Part shown: positions 26,519-34,503 of the stretch, piece by piece
Position numbering within the stretch: the stretch's first letter is position 1
Layout of the letters: each line of letters opens with the position of its first letter
NCBI GenBank assembly: GCA_964609025.1
Contig: CAZSQM010000020.1
Span: forward strand, 1 to 57,026
Direction: 5' to 3'
Source: SIG307 sp964609025
GTDB taxonomy: Bacteria > Bacillota > Clostridia > Lachnospirales > Lachnospiraceae
DNA: 57,026 nucleotides
Made by a program: the position numbers and the translations under genes
Notes under the pieces: generated by a model
Seen by the model: only the letters and a program-made list of their open reading frames with translations
Told to the model about the DNA's origin: nothing
Databases searched by the model: none

Positions 26519-26557
26519 GCATATCATATAATAATAACGGTCTTTCCGGTGTTGCCT

Positions 26558-26695
26558 GTGCGAAAAGTATTTGGATTTATCCTTATCTGGATTGCAGTCG
26601 GGATGCTGATTACCTTTTTTCTCCGCAGTACCCTGCTTGCCGTCCTGCTTATTATCCTGTTTTTATTACTCGGATACCGCCTGTTCTGCGGCTGA
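26558..26695 (+). CDS. Possible small hydrophobic protein
   Basis: A plus-strand frame of about 45 residues from a GTG at 26558. The sequence is a positively charged start (VRKVF), two membrane helices with GMLITFF between, and a Cys-containing end LGYRLFCG. Small clostridial membrane proteins of this general pattern exist, which is why it is listed. Against it, no ribosome site precedes the GTG, and a longer start at 26474 has none either. It lies between rpmB and asp23, both on the other strand. Confidence 0.4.
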   Translation: MRKVFGFILIWIAVGMLITFFLRSTLLAVLLIILFLLLGYRLFCG

Positions 26696-26730
26696 CCTTT
26701 GCCCGCCCTCTCCTCATGGAAACGCGAAAA

Positions 26731-26765
26731 GGGACTTTGCAAAACAACCTGTCCTGCAAAATCCC
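26731..26765 (-). terminator. Terminator after rpmB
   Basis: On the minus strand GGGATTTTGCA pairs with TGCAAAGTCCC (one G-T pair) around a 13-base loop, followed by TTTT. It lies about 30 bases past the rpmB stop. Confidence 0.65.
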
Positions 26766-26796
26766 CGATATTCATTTCCGCTATGCAGGTATCTAA

Positions 26797-26994
26797 CTAA
26801 GCGCGCTCAACCTTGCCAGCTCTTAAACAAGAAGTACACACGTACATCTTCTTTGCGCCGCCGTTAACCTTAACCTTAACGGACTTAATGTTCGACTTCC
26901 ACATTTTATTAGCTCTGCCGGAAACCTGGCTTCTGGAATGACTAATCTGCATACCAAACAGGGCTCCCTTGTCGCAAACCGCACATCTAGCCAT
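26797..26994 (-). CDS. rpmB: 50S ribosomal protein L28
   Basis: A 65-residue ribosomal protein that binds 23S rRNA of the large subunit. The sequence MARCAVCDKGALFG and the later CTSCLRAGKV give a four-Cys zinc-binding version of L28, with SHSRSQVSGRANKMWK in the middle. TAAGGAGGT lies before the ATG, and a strong promoter is about 55 bases upstream. It is a single-gene unit, as in many Firmicutes, next to asp23-fakA. Confidence 0.97.
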   Translation of the reverse strand: MARCAVCDKGALFGMQISHSRSQVSGRANKMWKSNIKSVKVKVNGGAKKMYVCTSCLRAGKVERA

Positions 26995-27047
26995 GTCTAT
27001 TGCACCTCCTTAATGAAAATTAAAGGCTATGGCCTACAAACAAATCT

Positions 27048-27076
27048 ATTCTAGCAGATGAATCGAAAGAATGCAA
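27048..27076 (-). promoter_or_regulatory. Sigma-A promoter of rpmB
   Basis: On the minus strand TTGCAT (27076-27071), a 17-base spacer and TAGAAT (27053-27048). A small hairpin, AGGC-CATA-GCCT, lies in the short leader. Confidence 0.7.
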
Positions 27077-27113
27077 GAAAAATTTTATTTTTTTTATTTT
27101 TCCGTCGTTTTCG

Positions 27114-27506
27114 TTACTTTATCCCCTCTACTACTTCCGTTACCTTCTGGTCCAAATCCGCTTTTTCCTTTTTATCCTTCGTAAAACGGTCCAGCACATC
27201 CGGAACAAGGTCGATTACCTTTGTTACGACGTCCTGATTCTTTACATTCACTAACTTTGCATGACCGTCCTTGATTACAAGAACGGAACTCGGAGAAATT
27301 TTTCCTCCCATGCCGCCGCCCGCATTATTTTTGGAGTTTCCCGCAAATGCGCCCGCACCTACACCGAAGCTGACATCCACTAACGGCAAAATAATCGTAC
27401 CGTCGTCAAACTTGACTGCATCTCCTACCACGGTCTTCGTCGTAAGAAAGCCGTCCATCCCCTTAAACAAAGCCTCTACGGTTGCATTAAAACTATTTTC
27501 TGCCAT
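27114..27506 (-). CDS. gerW: Sporulation protein GerW (YtfJ)
   Basis: A 130-residue protein of the GerW/YtfJ family, a forespore protein linked to germination. The family core is clear: VGDAVKFDDGTIILPLVDVSFGVG-like strand region around residues 25-50, a Gly-rich segment GAGAFAGNS...GGGMGGKISP, then VLVIKDGHAKLV. The family occurs only in spore formers and nearly always follows a DUF2953 gene (YtfI in Bacillus), as it does here, 34 bases downstream. It is the last gene of the long corA operon. Confidence 0.93.
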   Translation of the reverse strand: MAENSFNATVEALFKGMDGFLTTKTVVGDAVKFDDGTIILPLVDVSFGVGAGAFAGNSKNNAGGGMGGKISPSSVLVIKDGHAKLVNVKNQDVVTKVIDLVPDVLDRFTKDKKEKADLDQKVTEVVEGIK

Positions 27507-27540
27507 AACATTGTCCTTTCCGCGTCCCTCGCGCTTTTCT

Positions 27541-28557
27541 TTATTCTGCCCTCTCTTTTAAGAGGCCTGCCAACTGTTTCCAATCCTTATAAAAACCGCG
27601 TATCTGCTGATTAAACATCAGCCGCAGCAATATAACAAGTAACGTTCCGAACCGGATTCTTCCCCGGAACACAAGCTCCGCCGTAAGTCTTTTTTCATTG
27701 AAATCCGGCGCAATCGTGATTTCCTTTCCGTATGCCGCATATAAAATTCCCAATGCCGCAAGCGCCTTTCCGGTCGATTCCGGGTCGCCTGTACCAAACA
27801 CTACACTGCCCTTTAACTTTCGCGGCAGAACATGCACCAATAACTTCTTTAACGCTTTCATCGCCCTGCCGATAGCGGCAAGGTGCGATTCCTCTTCCAG
27901 AAAAGCAAACACCGCTTCCTTTTTCCGGCACAGCAGCTTTATCTGCGCACCGATATGCCGTACCTTTTCCTTGATCCGTGCCGGCAGCGACAACACCCGT
28001 TCCCAAAGCTTCTTTAGCGTTGCAAAAAAGCTTTCTTTTTTCTTCGGGGTAGCGTCTTCCTCCGTCGTTTTCTTTTCTTTCTCCGACGTTTGCTCCGGCT
28101 TTTTTTCTGTTTTCTCCGGTGCAAACCCCTTTACCGGCGCACCGTTTTCCCCCACCGGCTCCCCGTTTGGGGAAAGTTCCGTTCCTGCCGTAGTTTCCGG
28201 CTTTGAAGTCTTTCCGTCTGTTTGTTTCTTTGAACTCTGCTTTTTCTTCTTTCTTTTCTTCGGTTTTCTGCTTTTCTGTTTTTCACTGTCTCGGAAACAG
28301 ATTCCAAACAGCCTTACGGTATATCTAAGCTTTCCTTCCAAAAAGCGGATACGCACGCGCAACAAAGGATTCAGCCACGATACGAGTACATCCGCAAAAA
28401 ACGCAGCTTCCGGTTCCTCTTGCTTTTTCAGCTTTCCTTTATAACGCACCGGTGTCAGCAACACAAGCAGTACCACAAGCAGAAGCAGCCCAAGCACCGC
28501 CAGCACAAGAATCCCAAGCAGCTCTAATAAAAACAATATAACACGAAGCACCGCCAT
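27541..28557 (-). CDS. DUF2953 protein (YtfI-like)
   Basis: A 338-residue protein with two N-terminal hydrophobic helices (about 3-37) and PVRYKGKLKKQE, then a low-complexity insert rich in Lys, Glu, Thr and Pro (about 95-190), and the conserved C-terminal DUF2953 part with GDPESTGKALAALGILYAAYG. Function is unknown, but linkage to gerW points to sporulation. The start is the ATG at 28557, which shares one base with the upstream TGA; the TTG just before it is less likely. The insert is longer than in most relatives I know and stays in frame. Confidence 0.82.
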   Translation of the reverse strand: MAVLRVILFLLELLGILVLAVLGLLLLVVLLVLLTPVRYKGKLKKQEEPEAAFFADVLVSWLNPLLRVRIRFLEGKLRYTVRLFGICFRDSEKQKSRKPKKRKKKKQSSKKQTDGKTSKPETTAGTELSPNGEPVGENGAPVKGFAPEKTEKKPEQTSEKEKKTTEEDATPKKKESFFATLKKLWERVLSLPARIKEKVRHIGAQIKLLCRKKEAVFAFLEEESHLAAIGRAMKALKKLLVHVLPRKLKGSVVFGTGDPESTGKALAALGILYAAYGKEITIAPDFNEKRLTAELVFRGRIRFGTLLVILLRLMFNQQIRGFYKDWKQLAGLLKERAE

Positions 28558-28898
28558 CAAGCCGTATCACCTGCCTCACCCCTGCCGCGGCGTTCCAAAA
28601 AATCAATCACCGCAAAATCCCCGGTGGCGGCATAGACTCCGCACAACATAGACGCCGCCAATTCCTGTGCATCCTCCTCGCTTCCCGCCAGACCGTATAC
28701 CTTGATTTCTTTTTCCCGGTAGTAAGGCTGCAAAATCTGATTTGCATTCATATATTCCAAACGATTCTGCTGATTGGAAGGCGCTGTAATCAGATATACG
28801 CCGCGGACCGGACGCCTACGTTTTAAGGCACGCATAATCCGCTCCTGCCTTTTCGGGGCGATCCCCGCCACATACAACGCTTCCTTCCATACAATCAT
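28557..28898 (-). CDS. Unknown 113-residue protein
   Basis: A soluble protein with a basic stretch (RIMRALKRRRPVRG at about 20-33), a segment VYLITAPSNQQNRLEYMNA and an alpha/beta-looking second half. I recognise no family. GGAGGAG lies before the ATG, the gene begins three bases after the previous stop and shares a base with the DUF2953 start, so it is translated as part of the corA-gerW operon. Conserved tight packing suggests a partner of the neighbouring proteins. Confidence 0.75.
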   Translation of the reverse strand: MIVWKEALYVAGIAPKRQERIMRALKRRRPVRGVYLITAPSNQQNRLEYMNANQILQPYYREKEIKVYGLAGSEEDAQELAASMLCGVYAATGDFAVIDFLERRGRGEAGDTA

Positions 28899-28901
28899 TT
28901 G

Positions 28902-30278
28902 CTACATCTCCTCCGCCAATTCGCGAATTTCCCGCAATGCCGCCGTTTTTTCCGACATATCGTGACAATTTTCCAGTGCCGCAAGAATATATTTCTGCAC
29001 CTCTGATTTTTTTGTAAACGGCAACGGCAATGTGTGAATCACCTGTGCCATAACCGCGCGGTTTACCGCTCTTTGCCCGTTTTCCAGAGTTTCCGACAAC
29101 CGCTCGCAGAACTTATTTAAGGCTTCCTCAAATTCGCATACGTTCTGTTCCTCCTCCAACGATACAAACATACTGCTCGTATGCAGACGCTTTGCGTAAA
29201 CAATCCTCGTATACAGCACCTTCTGCATCATGGCGGAAATCAGCTCCTCGCTGACCGGAAGCTCCTCCAGATAGGTTTCCTCCCGAAAAAGGCTTTCCTC
29301 CAACACCTCCGGTGCCCCCTCAAAGGCGGCAAAGGCTTCCGCTATTTCATCCTCGGAATACAGTTCCTCCCGCATCAGAAGGCGGAACACCTCCATGCAG
29401 GCCTCTGCCTTTTTTAAATCCTCCGGCATTACATACGGTGCCGTCAGAAAAAGCATCATCAGACTGTTGACAAGATCAATCAGGGAAAGATACACCTCGG
29501 TAAGCGCCCCGATACTCTCCGTCACCGCTTCCAGCTTCGTCTTTGCCTCCCGATACTGTTCCTCCGTAAGGCTCCGGTAATCCAGCGAAGAAAAATATTG
29601 CAGTGCCTCTCCGTATTCCGGAAACTCCTCCATTCCCTCCGGCTCATACAGTCCCGAAGCGGAATACAGCATATAAAACGCACGATTTAAGCTCTCCGCG
29701 TCAGACTCTTTGTATACGGAAGCCGCGCTTCTCACCCACTCCATAAACTTTCCTTTTGTCATACGCACCGGCAGTTCGGAAACTACCCGGGACAAACGTT
29801 CCAGAAGCAGTTCCTGTTCCTCCTCGCAGAACAGATACCCGCTCATCTCCTCTAACGCCGCATAGCTATCTACATCCTCCACCGTGTCTTCCATTGCCGG
29901 TGCCAGACGCCGCAGCACATATTCGTACAAATACAGCTTATCCGTATACGCGGTCAATACCTCCATCGCAGCGGAAATCTCCCCCCGCATATCATTCAGC
30001 TCCTGTAACGGTCTTTCGAAATCTTCCGGTACCATCCGGTCCGACAAAAGCGTTTCTACCAGTTGCTTTACAAGCGTCGCATGCTTTTTTGTTCTGTCGG
30101 TAAGTTTTAATTCCCCATCTCTTACCGCCTCCGTAAAGGCCGTATACTGCATTGCCAGATTATAGTTTGCCATACGGTAATAACCGCCTGCAAGTCCTTT
30201 TAAATAGCGCGGGAGATTCTTTTCCGGCTCTCTTCCCGCAAGAAGGTCTTTCCGCGCCTGTATCGTTGCTTTCTCCAT
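28902..30278 (-). CDS. Unknown 458-residue helical protein
   Basis: A long, acidic, almost entirely helical protein with no membrane segment or known motif, perhaps a helical-repeat scaffold. It begins MEKATIQARKDLLAGREPE, with AAGGAAAG upstream of the chosen ATG at 30278; a longer frame overlaps the rhomboid-like gene. It follows that gene by 14 bases and precedes the 113-residue gene by three. Function unknown; co-transcription with DUF2953 and gerW makes a link with spore formation possible. Confidence 0.78.
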   Translation of the reverse strand: MEKATIQARKDLLAGREPEKNLPRYLKGLAGGYYRMANYNLAMQYTAFTEAVRDGELKLTDRTKKHATLVKQLVETLLSDRMVPEDFERPLQELNDMRGEISAAMEVLTAYTDKLYLYEYVLRRLAPAMEDTVEDVDSYAALEEMSGYLFCEEEQELLLERLSRVVSELPVRMTKGKFMEWVRSAASVYKESDAESLNRAFYMLYSASGLYEPEGMEEFPEYGEALQYFSSLDYRSLTEEQYREAKTKLEAVTESIGALTEVYLSLIDLVNSLMMLFLTAPYVMPEDLKKAEACMEVFRLLMREELYSEDEIAEAFAAFEGAPEVLEESLFREETYLEELPVSEELISAMMQKVLYTRIVYAKRLHTSSMFVSLEEEQNVCEFEEALNKFCERLSETLENGQRAVNRAVMAQVIHTLPLPFTKKSEVQKYILAALENCHDMSEKTAALREIRELAEEM

Positions 30279-30292
30279 ATCAGCTTTCCTTC

Positions 30293-31207
30293 CTATTCTT
30301 TCGTGCTCTTTACATGGGCATGCGTATATAAATGATCCGAGCAATATTCATAATTTCCGTCACATTTTGAGCAGAAACGGAACTCCAGCGTTTCATCGTC
30401 TAACTCCGTCCTTCCGCACACCGCGCATTTATGTCTGGTAATCACATTCCGCCCCTGAAACTCCACCACGTTTCCCGAGCTCCATTTCGCGTCGTTCATC
30501 TTTCTTCTGAACTGCGCCCGCCGCTTCATTTCGGACGGGGAAATTCTCCGGTAGTTTCTCGTTGTAAAAAAGAAAATCAGGAAATTTGCCACGGAAACAA
30601 TGACCGCAAGCGCATACGGACCTCCCGCCAATAAGCCGTAGCGCAGATAAGAAAGCACCTCGTACCCCATCAGGATTCCGTAGAAAATACCGAGCCATTT
30701 CGCCTTAATCGGCAGGATAAAGTAAATCCGGAACACAGCATCCGGAACCATTACAATGTACGCTAAGAACATGGAACGGTTCACATAATACAGACTGCCG
30801 ATGCCGGCGGTACTGATTGGGAGCATTCCGCCGCCGAGAATCAGACAGACGATTCCGTAAAACAAAAACGCCGCAACAATCTGGAACAACAGGCCCGAAA
30901 AATAGTACACATTAAACCGGAACGTGCCCCACATGGATTCCAGTGCCCGTCCGATTGAATAATACAAATACAGCTCAATGATAATAAACAACAGATTGGT
31001 ACTCGGCGGCTGCAAAACAAAGGTTACTAACCGCCATACCTGACCGTGCAAAATCCAATATACATCAAGAGAAAGCCAGTTCTGGTAAAAGCCCGGCATC
31101 ACCAGGTCCAGCACAAAGCCCAGCGCATACAGAATAATCATATAATACATCAGATTCGGAATGGCATAGCGACCAAACTTCCGTTCCAGCTTATTTAACA
31201 ACTTCAT
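30293..31207 (-). CDS. Rhomboid-like membrane protein lacking the protease site, with C-terminal zinc ribbon
   Basis: A 304-residue protein with six or so membrane helices. Rhomboid-type landmarks are visible: WRLVTFVLQPPSTNLLFIII near residue 60, then IGRALESMWGTFRFNVYYFSG near 90. The catalytic GxSG of helix 4 and the helix 6 His are absent, so it should be a pseudoprotease. After residue 215 comes a basic cytoplasmic tail with CAVCGR...CSKC..YEYC, a likely zinc ribbon. ATG overlaps the corA stop by one base (TAATG). Dead rhomboids usually bind membrane proteins to control their stability; that is inference here. Confidence 0.82.
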   Translation of the reverse strand: MKLLNKLERKFGRYAIPNLMYYMIILYALGFVLDLVMPGFYQNWLSLDVYWILHGQVWRLVTFVLQPPSTNLLFIIIELYLYYSIGRALESMWGTFRFNVYYFSGLLFQIVAAFLFYGIVCLILGGGMLPISTAGIGSLYYVNRSMFLAYIVMVPDAVFRIYFILPIKAKWLGIFYGILMGYEVLSYLRYGLLAGGPYALAVIVSVANFLIFFFTTRNYRRISPSEMKRRAQFRRKMNDAKWSSGNVVEFQGRNVITRHKCAVCGRTELDDETLEFRFCSKCDGNYEYCSDHLYTHAHVKSTKE

Positions 31208-32154
31208 TAAAACAAATCCTTCTTTCTAAAAATAACTGCCACAATTAAAGCGAGCAGACCCGCAATCCCCAGTACAATCGGGAATCCATATGCAAGATTC
31301 TGCCCCGGTAACGGTACATTCATACCGTAAAAGCTTGCAATCATCGTCGGAATCGACATTACAATCGTCACCGTTGCGAGGGACTTCATCACTATATTCA
31401 GGTTGTTTGAAATGACGGAAGAAAACGTATCCATTGTACTGTTCAAAATACCGCTGTAAATATTCGCCATCTCAAGTGCCTGACGGTTCTCGATAATGAC
31501 GTCCTCCAATAAATCCTCATCCTCCGGATACCGCTTTACCTTTTCCGTCTTTAAAAGCTTCTCGAACACCGCTTCATTGGAACGAAGCGCCGTTGTAAAA
31601 TACACCAGCGATTTCTCTAACTCATGCATTTCCATAATCTCACGGTTCCTCTGGGATTCCTTTAGCTTATCCTCCAGACGCTCACTCTCCCGATTAATGC
31701 CGCGCAGATACTGCAGGTATATCGTTGCTACCCGGTAAAAGATTTGTAAAATAAAACGCGTCTTTTTATAGGTGAAAAAGTCTTTTGTCTTTCCGCTCTT
31801 AAAATACTGCAAAATCGGTGTTTCACGTAATGTTACGGTAATTACGATATCTTTCGCCGTAATAATCGCAAGCGGCAGCGTAATATAGCGGCTGCGTTCC
31901 GTAGACTCCACCACTTCCTTCTCAATCTCCGGAGAGTCTACCAAAATCAAATGATAATTGTCTTCCAGTTCCATACGCGCACGTTCTTCTTCATCGAGCG
32001 CGGCACGCAGGGCATCCAGCTCCACTCCCGTCGCCTCTGCCACCTGTTCCAGCTCCCGGGGACTCGGCGCCGTAAGAGAAATCCAACAATCTTTTTCAAT
32101 CTGCTCCGGACGCAGAAATTCGCCTGTATCTGTTGTTTTAAAAATTTCCAACAT
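31207..32154 (-). CDS. corA: CorA-family magnesium/divalent cation transporter
   Basis: A 315-residue transporter that forms a pentameric cation channel. It has a soluble alpha/beta and long-helix domain (1-250), then two membrane helices at the C-terminus with the signature YGMNVPLP (GMN motif) between them and a basic end RKKDLF. The start at 32154, preceded by GAGGGGGA, gives the normal CorA length; a longer frame to 32568 runs through the leader. It is the first gene of a six-gene operon and has a structured leader of about 190 nt. Confidence 0.93.
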   Translation of the reverse strand: MLEIFKTTDTGEFLRPEQIEKDCWISLTAPSPRELEQVAEATGVELDALRAALDEEERARMELEDNYHLILVDSPEIEKEVVESTERSRYITLPLAIITAKDIVITVTLRETPILQYFKSGKTKDFFTYKKTRFILQIFYRVATIYLQYLRGINRESERLEDKLKESQRNREIMEMHELEKSLVYFTTALRSNEAVFEKLLKTEKVKRYPEDEDLLEDVIIENRQALEMANIYSGILNSTMDTFSSVISNNLNIVMKSLATVTIVMSIPTMIASFYGMNVPLPGQNLAYGFPIVLGIAGLLALIVAVIFRKKDLF

Positions 32155-32188
32155 CACACAATCCCCCTCGGAAAATAGAATTGAACAA

Positions 32189-32344
32189 AGAGTCCGCTTG
32201 CGGACTCTCGCGCCGAGCGCGGTCGCTTGCGGCATCTTCCAGTCGCGCGCGTGCGCACCTTTTGCTTTATAAAAACATACTTCAATACGCCGCACCAACA
32301 CGGTGTTCCCTATAAAGCAAAAAGAGCGCGGGGCAAACTGCCCC
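32189..32344 (-). promoter_or_regulatory. Structured leader of the corA transcript, possible cis-acting RNA
   Basis: The 325 bases between corA and the next gene upstream hold the corA promoter and this leader. In 5' to 3' order on the minus strand: GGGGC-AGUUU-GCCCC at the predicted transcript end (32344-32330); a long stem, UUUUGCUUUAUA (32322-32311, complement at 32271-32260), enclosing two small hairpins (CACC-GUGUU-GGUG and CGUA...UAUG), hence a three-way junction; a GC-rich stretch; and a perfect nine-pair hairpin AGAGTCCGC/GCGGACTCT (32208-32189) followed by TTTGTT, terminator-like, 35 bases before the start codon. It does not match the M-box magnesium riboswitch consensus as I know it. 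Confidence 0.5.
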
Positions 32345-32350
32345 ACACTC

Positions 32351-32379
32351 ATTATACTTTTCCTTTCCGCGCTCGTCAA
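32351..32379 (-). promoter_or_regulatory. Near-consensus sigma-A promoter of the corA-gerW operon
   Basis: Minus strand: TTGACG (32379-32374), 17-base spacer, TATAAT (32356-32351). It matches the consensus at 11 of 12 positions and is the strongest vegetative promoter seen in the window. Confidence 0.85.
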
Positions 32380-32429
32380 GTAAAGCATTCCGAAATGAAA
32401 GGAAAATTTATCTAAAAATTGTCTAAAAA

Positions 32430-32463
32430 TTACCGAGAGGCTTTCAAGAAGCGCTCTCGGTAA
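32430..32463 (-). terminator. Terminator after the gene at 32480-33604
   Basis: TTACCGAGAG and CTCTCGGTAA form a perfect ten-pair stem, followed on the minus strand by TTTTTAG. It lies 17 bases past the stop codon. Confidence 0.9.
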
Positions 32464-32479
32464 CATAACACCGCTAACT

Positions 32480-33604
32480 CTATTCCGCGGTTCCGCCGTA
32501 GGTATCCGAAGTTTCAAAAGAAGCCGCCGCCCGGTCAAAGAATTCATCCTCCGCCTTGTGGTAAGCAATCTCTAAAAACTGAGAATAATTATTGCGAAAC
32601 ATTGCCGCCAGTTCTTCCGAATAACCGGCTACCGCCCACGGAAGCTTTGCGGACAAGCTCTCAACGGAAGCAATTACCTTATTCTTCGTTGCTACATCCA
32701 GGGCAAACGTTTTCTTATCCTTCGTCACAATGTTCAGTCCGTAAGTATTGGCAACCTTAATTCCGTTTACACGATGTGCCGTAGCGGAATAGTAAATCCA
32801 TACAATCTCTTTCTTTAGAACGACATGCGGCACCGCGCCCTGAGAGAAATACACAAAAGCATCTCCCATAAAAATCTCCGGAGCCTCGCACACCTTCTGC
32901 CTTCTTGCATAGTCGGACTCAACTCTGTCTACGCTGTATCCGGAGGCTTCGATTTCCTTCTTCAGCTTTTTCAGCTTTCCGCCGCGAAGCGCGCTAACCA
33001 GCATAATAACACCGATGAAAAAAATCACCGCACCCAGACCGAACAAAACATAAGACCCGGCTTTCATACCGGCAACATTACCTGCTACAATCTTATACGG
33101 AAGCGTCGCCTCTTCGATTTCTTCCGCGGTATACTCCGCCTCCTCAAAATACTCGTAGAAGTATTTTAACTCTTCCTTTGTCATTTTTTCAATTCTGCCC
33201 CGGAAGGTAATCGGTTCCACCGATTCGCCATAGTAAAACGCTTCTGCCATATTCTCCATCTCGGAATCATATTTTGCGGCAAGCTCAATTACCATAAAAC
33301 GGTAGTCCTCCGCGTCATCGTCCCCGGTCCAGATAACATGATAGGACTTCGTATGAACCCCGCGGCTGCTGTTACTGCTTTCGTATTCTTCCATACAGAT
33401 ACCGAAGTTTTCCTTGATATGCGCCTCCACGATAAGGCCCGGCTTGATTTCCTCCGGAAGCAATTCCTCAAATACCTTATCCTTCCCTAACGCGCACACA
33501 AATTCCCGCGCAAAAAGTCCCATCAAAACTCCGCCGATAATACACAGTACCAAAACAGCCGGAAGCACCTTTTTAATACTCTTTTTCGTCAGTTCCTGAA
33601 ACAT
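32480..33604 (-). CDS. Membrane protein with two helices and a large extracytoplasmic domain, unknown function
   Basis: A 374-residue protein. A helix at about 12-33 precedes an outside domain of about 130 residues; a second helix at about 178-200 leads to a cytoplasmic C-terminal half of mixed fold with VYFSQGAVPHVVLKKEIVWIYY. I do not recognise a named family with certainty. The start at 33604 follows GAGGAGGAAATT; a longer frame to 33670 runs through the promoter. It is a single-gene unit with its own promoter and a strong terminator. Confidence 0.78.
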   Translation of the reverse strand: MFQELTKKSIKKVLPAVLVLCIIGGVLMGLFAREFVCALGKDKVFEELLPEEIKPGLIVEAHIKENFGICMEEYESSNSSRGVHTKSYHVIWTGDDDAEDYRFMVIELAAKYDSEMENMAEAFYYGESVEPITFRGRIEKMTKEELKYFYEYFEEAEYTAEEIEEATLPYKIVAGNVAGMKAGSYVLFGLGAVIFFIGVIMLVSALRGGKLKKLKKEIEASGYSVDRVESDYARRQKVCEAPEIFMGDAFVYFSQGAVPHVVLKKEIVWIYYSATAHRVNGIKVANTYGLNIVTKDKKTFALDVATKNKVIASVESLSAKLPWAVAGYSEELAAMFRNNYSQFLEIAYHKAEDEFFDRAAASFETSDTYGGTAE

Positions 33605-33635
33605 AATTTCCTCCTCATGAAATAAAATCAATTTC

Positions 33636-33664
33636 ATTCTAGCATATCTTCCTGCCTGTTTCAA
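33636..33664 (-). promoter_or_regulatory. Sigma-A promoter of the gene at 32480-33604
   Basis: Minus strand: TTGAAA (33664-33659), 17-base spacer, TAGAAT (33641-33636). An inverted repeat ATGAAAT...ATTTCAT follows directly, overlapping the likely transcript start and ending at the ribosome site; it could be an operator or a leader hairpin. Confidence 0.65.
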
Positions 33665-33725
33665 GCGCAAACCGACAAATTCCGCATCACTTCCGGCCGT
33701 CTGTGGCTCTCCTGTTTTTTGTTAT

Positions 33726-34487
33726 TTATACACTTACCTTCTTTTCCAGCAGAAGCGCCGTACCGACAAAATCCAGCACCAGCACCGCCGTATAAAGGCC
33801 GATGTACGCCCACGCCTCGGTATTTACCACCAGATAGTCCCCTTCCAGAAAACCGGTAGGAACCAAAAGACCTGCCACCTTACCAACAAGCCACTCCAGC
33901 GCGAAGTAAATAATTACACTGATTACGCCTTTATACTTCTTATTGGCGAACAAAGTGGTGGAAAGCGTAATCGCAAACATTGCCATTGTAATAAATACAA
34001 GCCATGCGATTAACACCATCAGAATTACATAGACCACCTCAATCAAGCGGATTTCCACACCGGTAAGTCCCTGGAAAAAGCTCCTCATCCCATCCAGGAA
34101 GTCCTGTACCGTGCCGAATTTGCTGCATACAAGAAATACATCTCCGATGGCAATGGCGGCAAATGCACAGCCTACGCCTACAATCTGGATTATCGTTACC
34201 ACAATCTTTGCGCCTACAATCTGGAACATATTGCGCGGCGTTAAAAACAGCATATAGCTCTGCTTCGTCTTTAAATCATTGGAAAAGGTAATAATGCTTT
34301 CAAAGCTGAAATAGAACAGCGATACAAAAGCCGTCACCATCAGAAGCCCCGCAGCAACCCCTAACCAGTTCTCTTTTTCCAGAAAAAGCCCGAGTACAAA
34401 CAAAATCTCAAGTCCCGCCACAAGCGCCAGCACAACAATCTTTGACATCAGCTGCTTTCTGAATTCATATTTCATTAATTTTCCCAT
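33726..34487 (-). CDS. ABC-2 type permease subunit
   Basis: A 253-residue membrane protein with six predicted helices and the opening MKYEFRKQLMSK typical of ABC-2 permeases. It follows the ATPase gene by 16 bases and should form the membrane part of that transporter. Arrangement GntR regulator-ATPase-permease resembles the B. subtilis ytr operon, which responds to lantibiotic-type cell-wall stress; the substrate here is unknown. Confidence 0.87.
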   Translation of the reverse strand: MGKLMKYEFRKQLMSKIVVLALVAGLEILFVLGLFLEKENWLGVAAGLLMVTAFVSLFYFSFESIITFSNDLKTKQSYMLFLTPRNMFQIVGAKIVVTIIQIVGVGCAFAAIAIGDVFLVCSKFGTVQDFLDGMRSFFQGLTGVEIRLIEVVYVILMVLIAWLVFITMAMFAITLSTTLFANKKYKGVISVIIYFALEWLVGKVAGLLVPTGFLEGDYLVVNTEAWAYIGLYTAVLVLDFVGTALLLEKKVSV

Positions 34488-34503
34488 ATTTTCTCTCCTC
34501 TCA

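Noticed and set aside
27630..28300. Possible frameshift in the DUF2953 gene
   Set aside because: The low-complexity insert stays in frame and the conserved C-terminal half follows normally.
27698..28444. 248-codon Phe/Ser-rich plus-strand frame
   Set aside because: Reverse complement of the Lys/Glu-rich insert of the DUF2953 gene, which explains its odd composition.
32155..32568. N-terminal extension of CorA by 138 residues
   Set aside because: It would translate through the promoter and leader hairpins; the ATG at 32154 has a ribosome site and gives normal CorA length.
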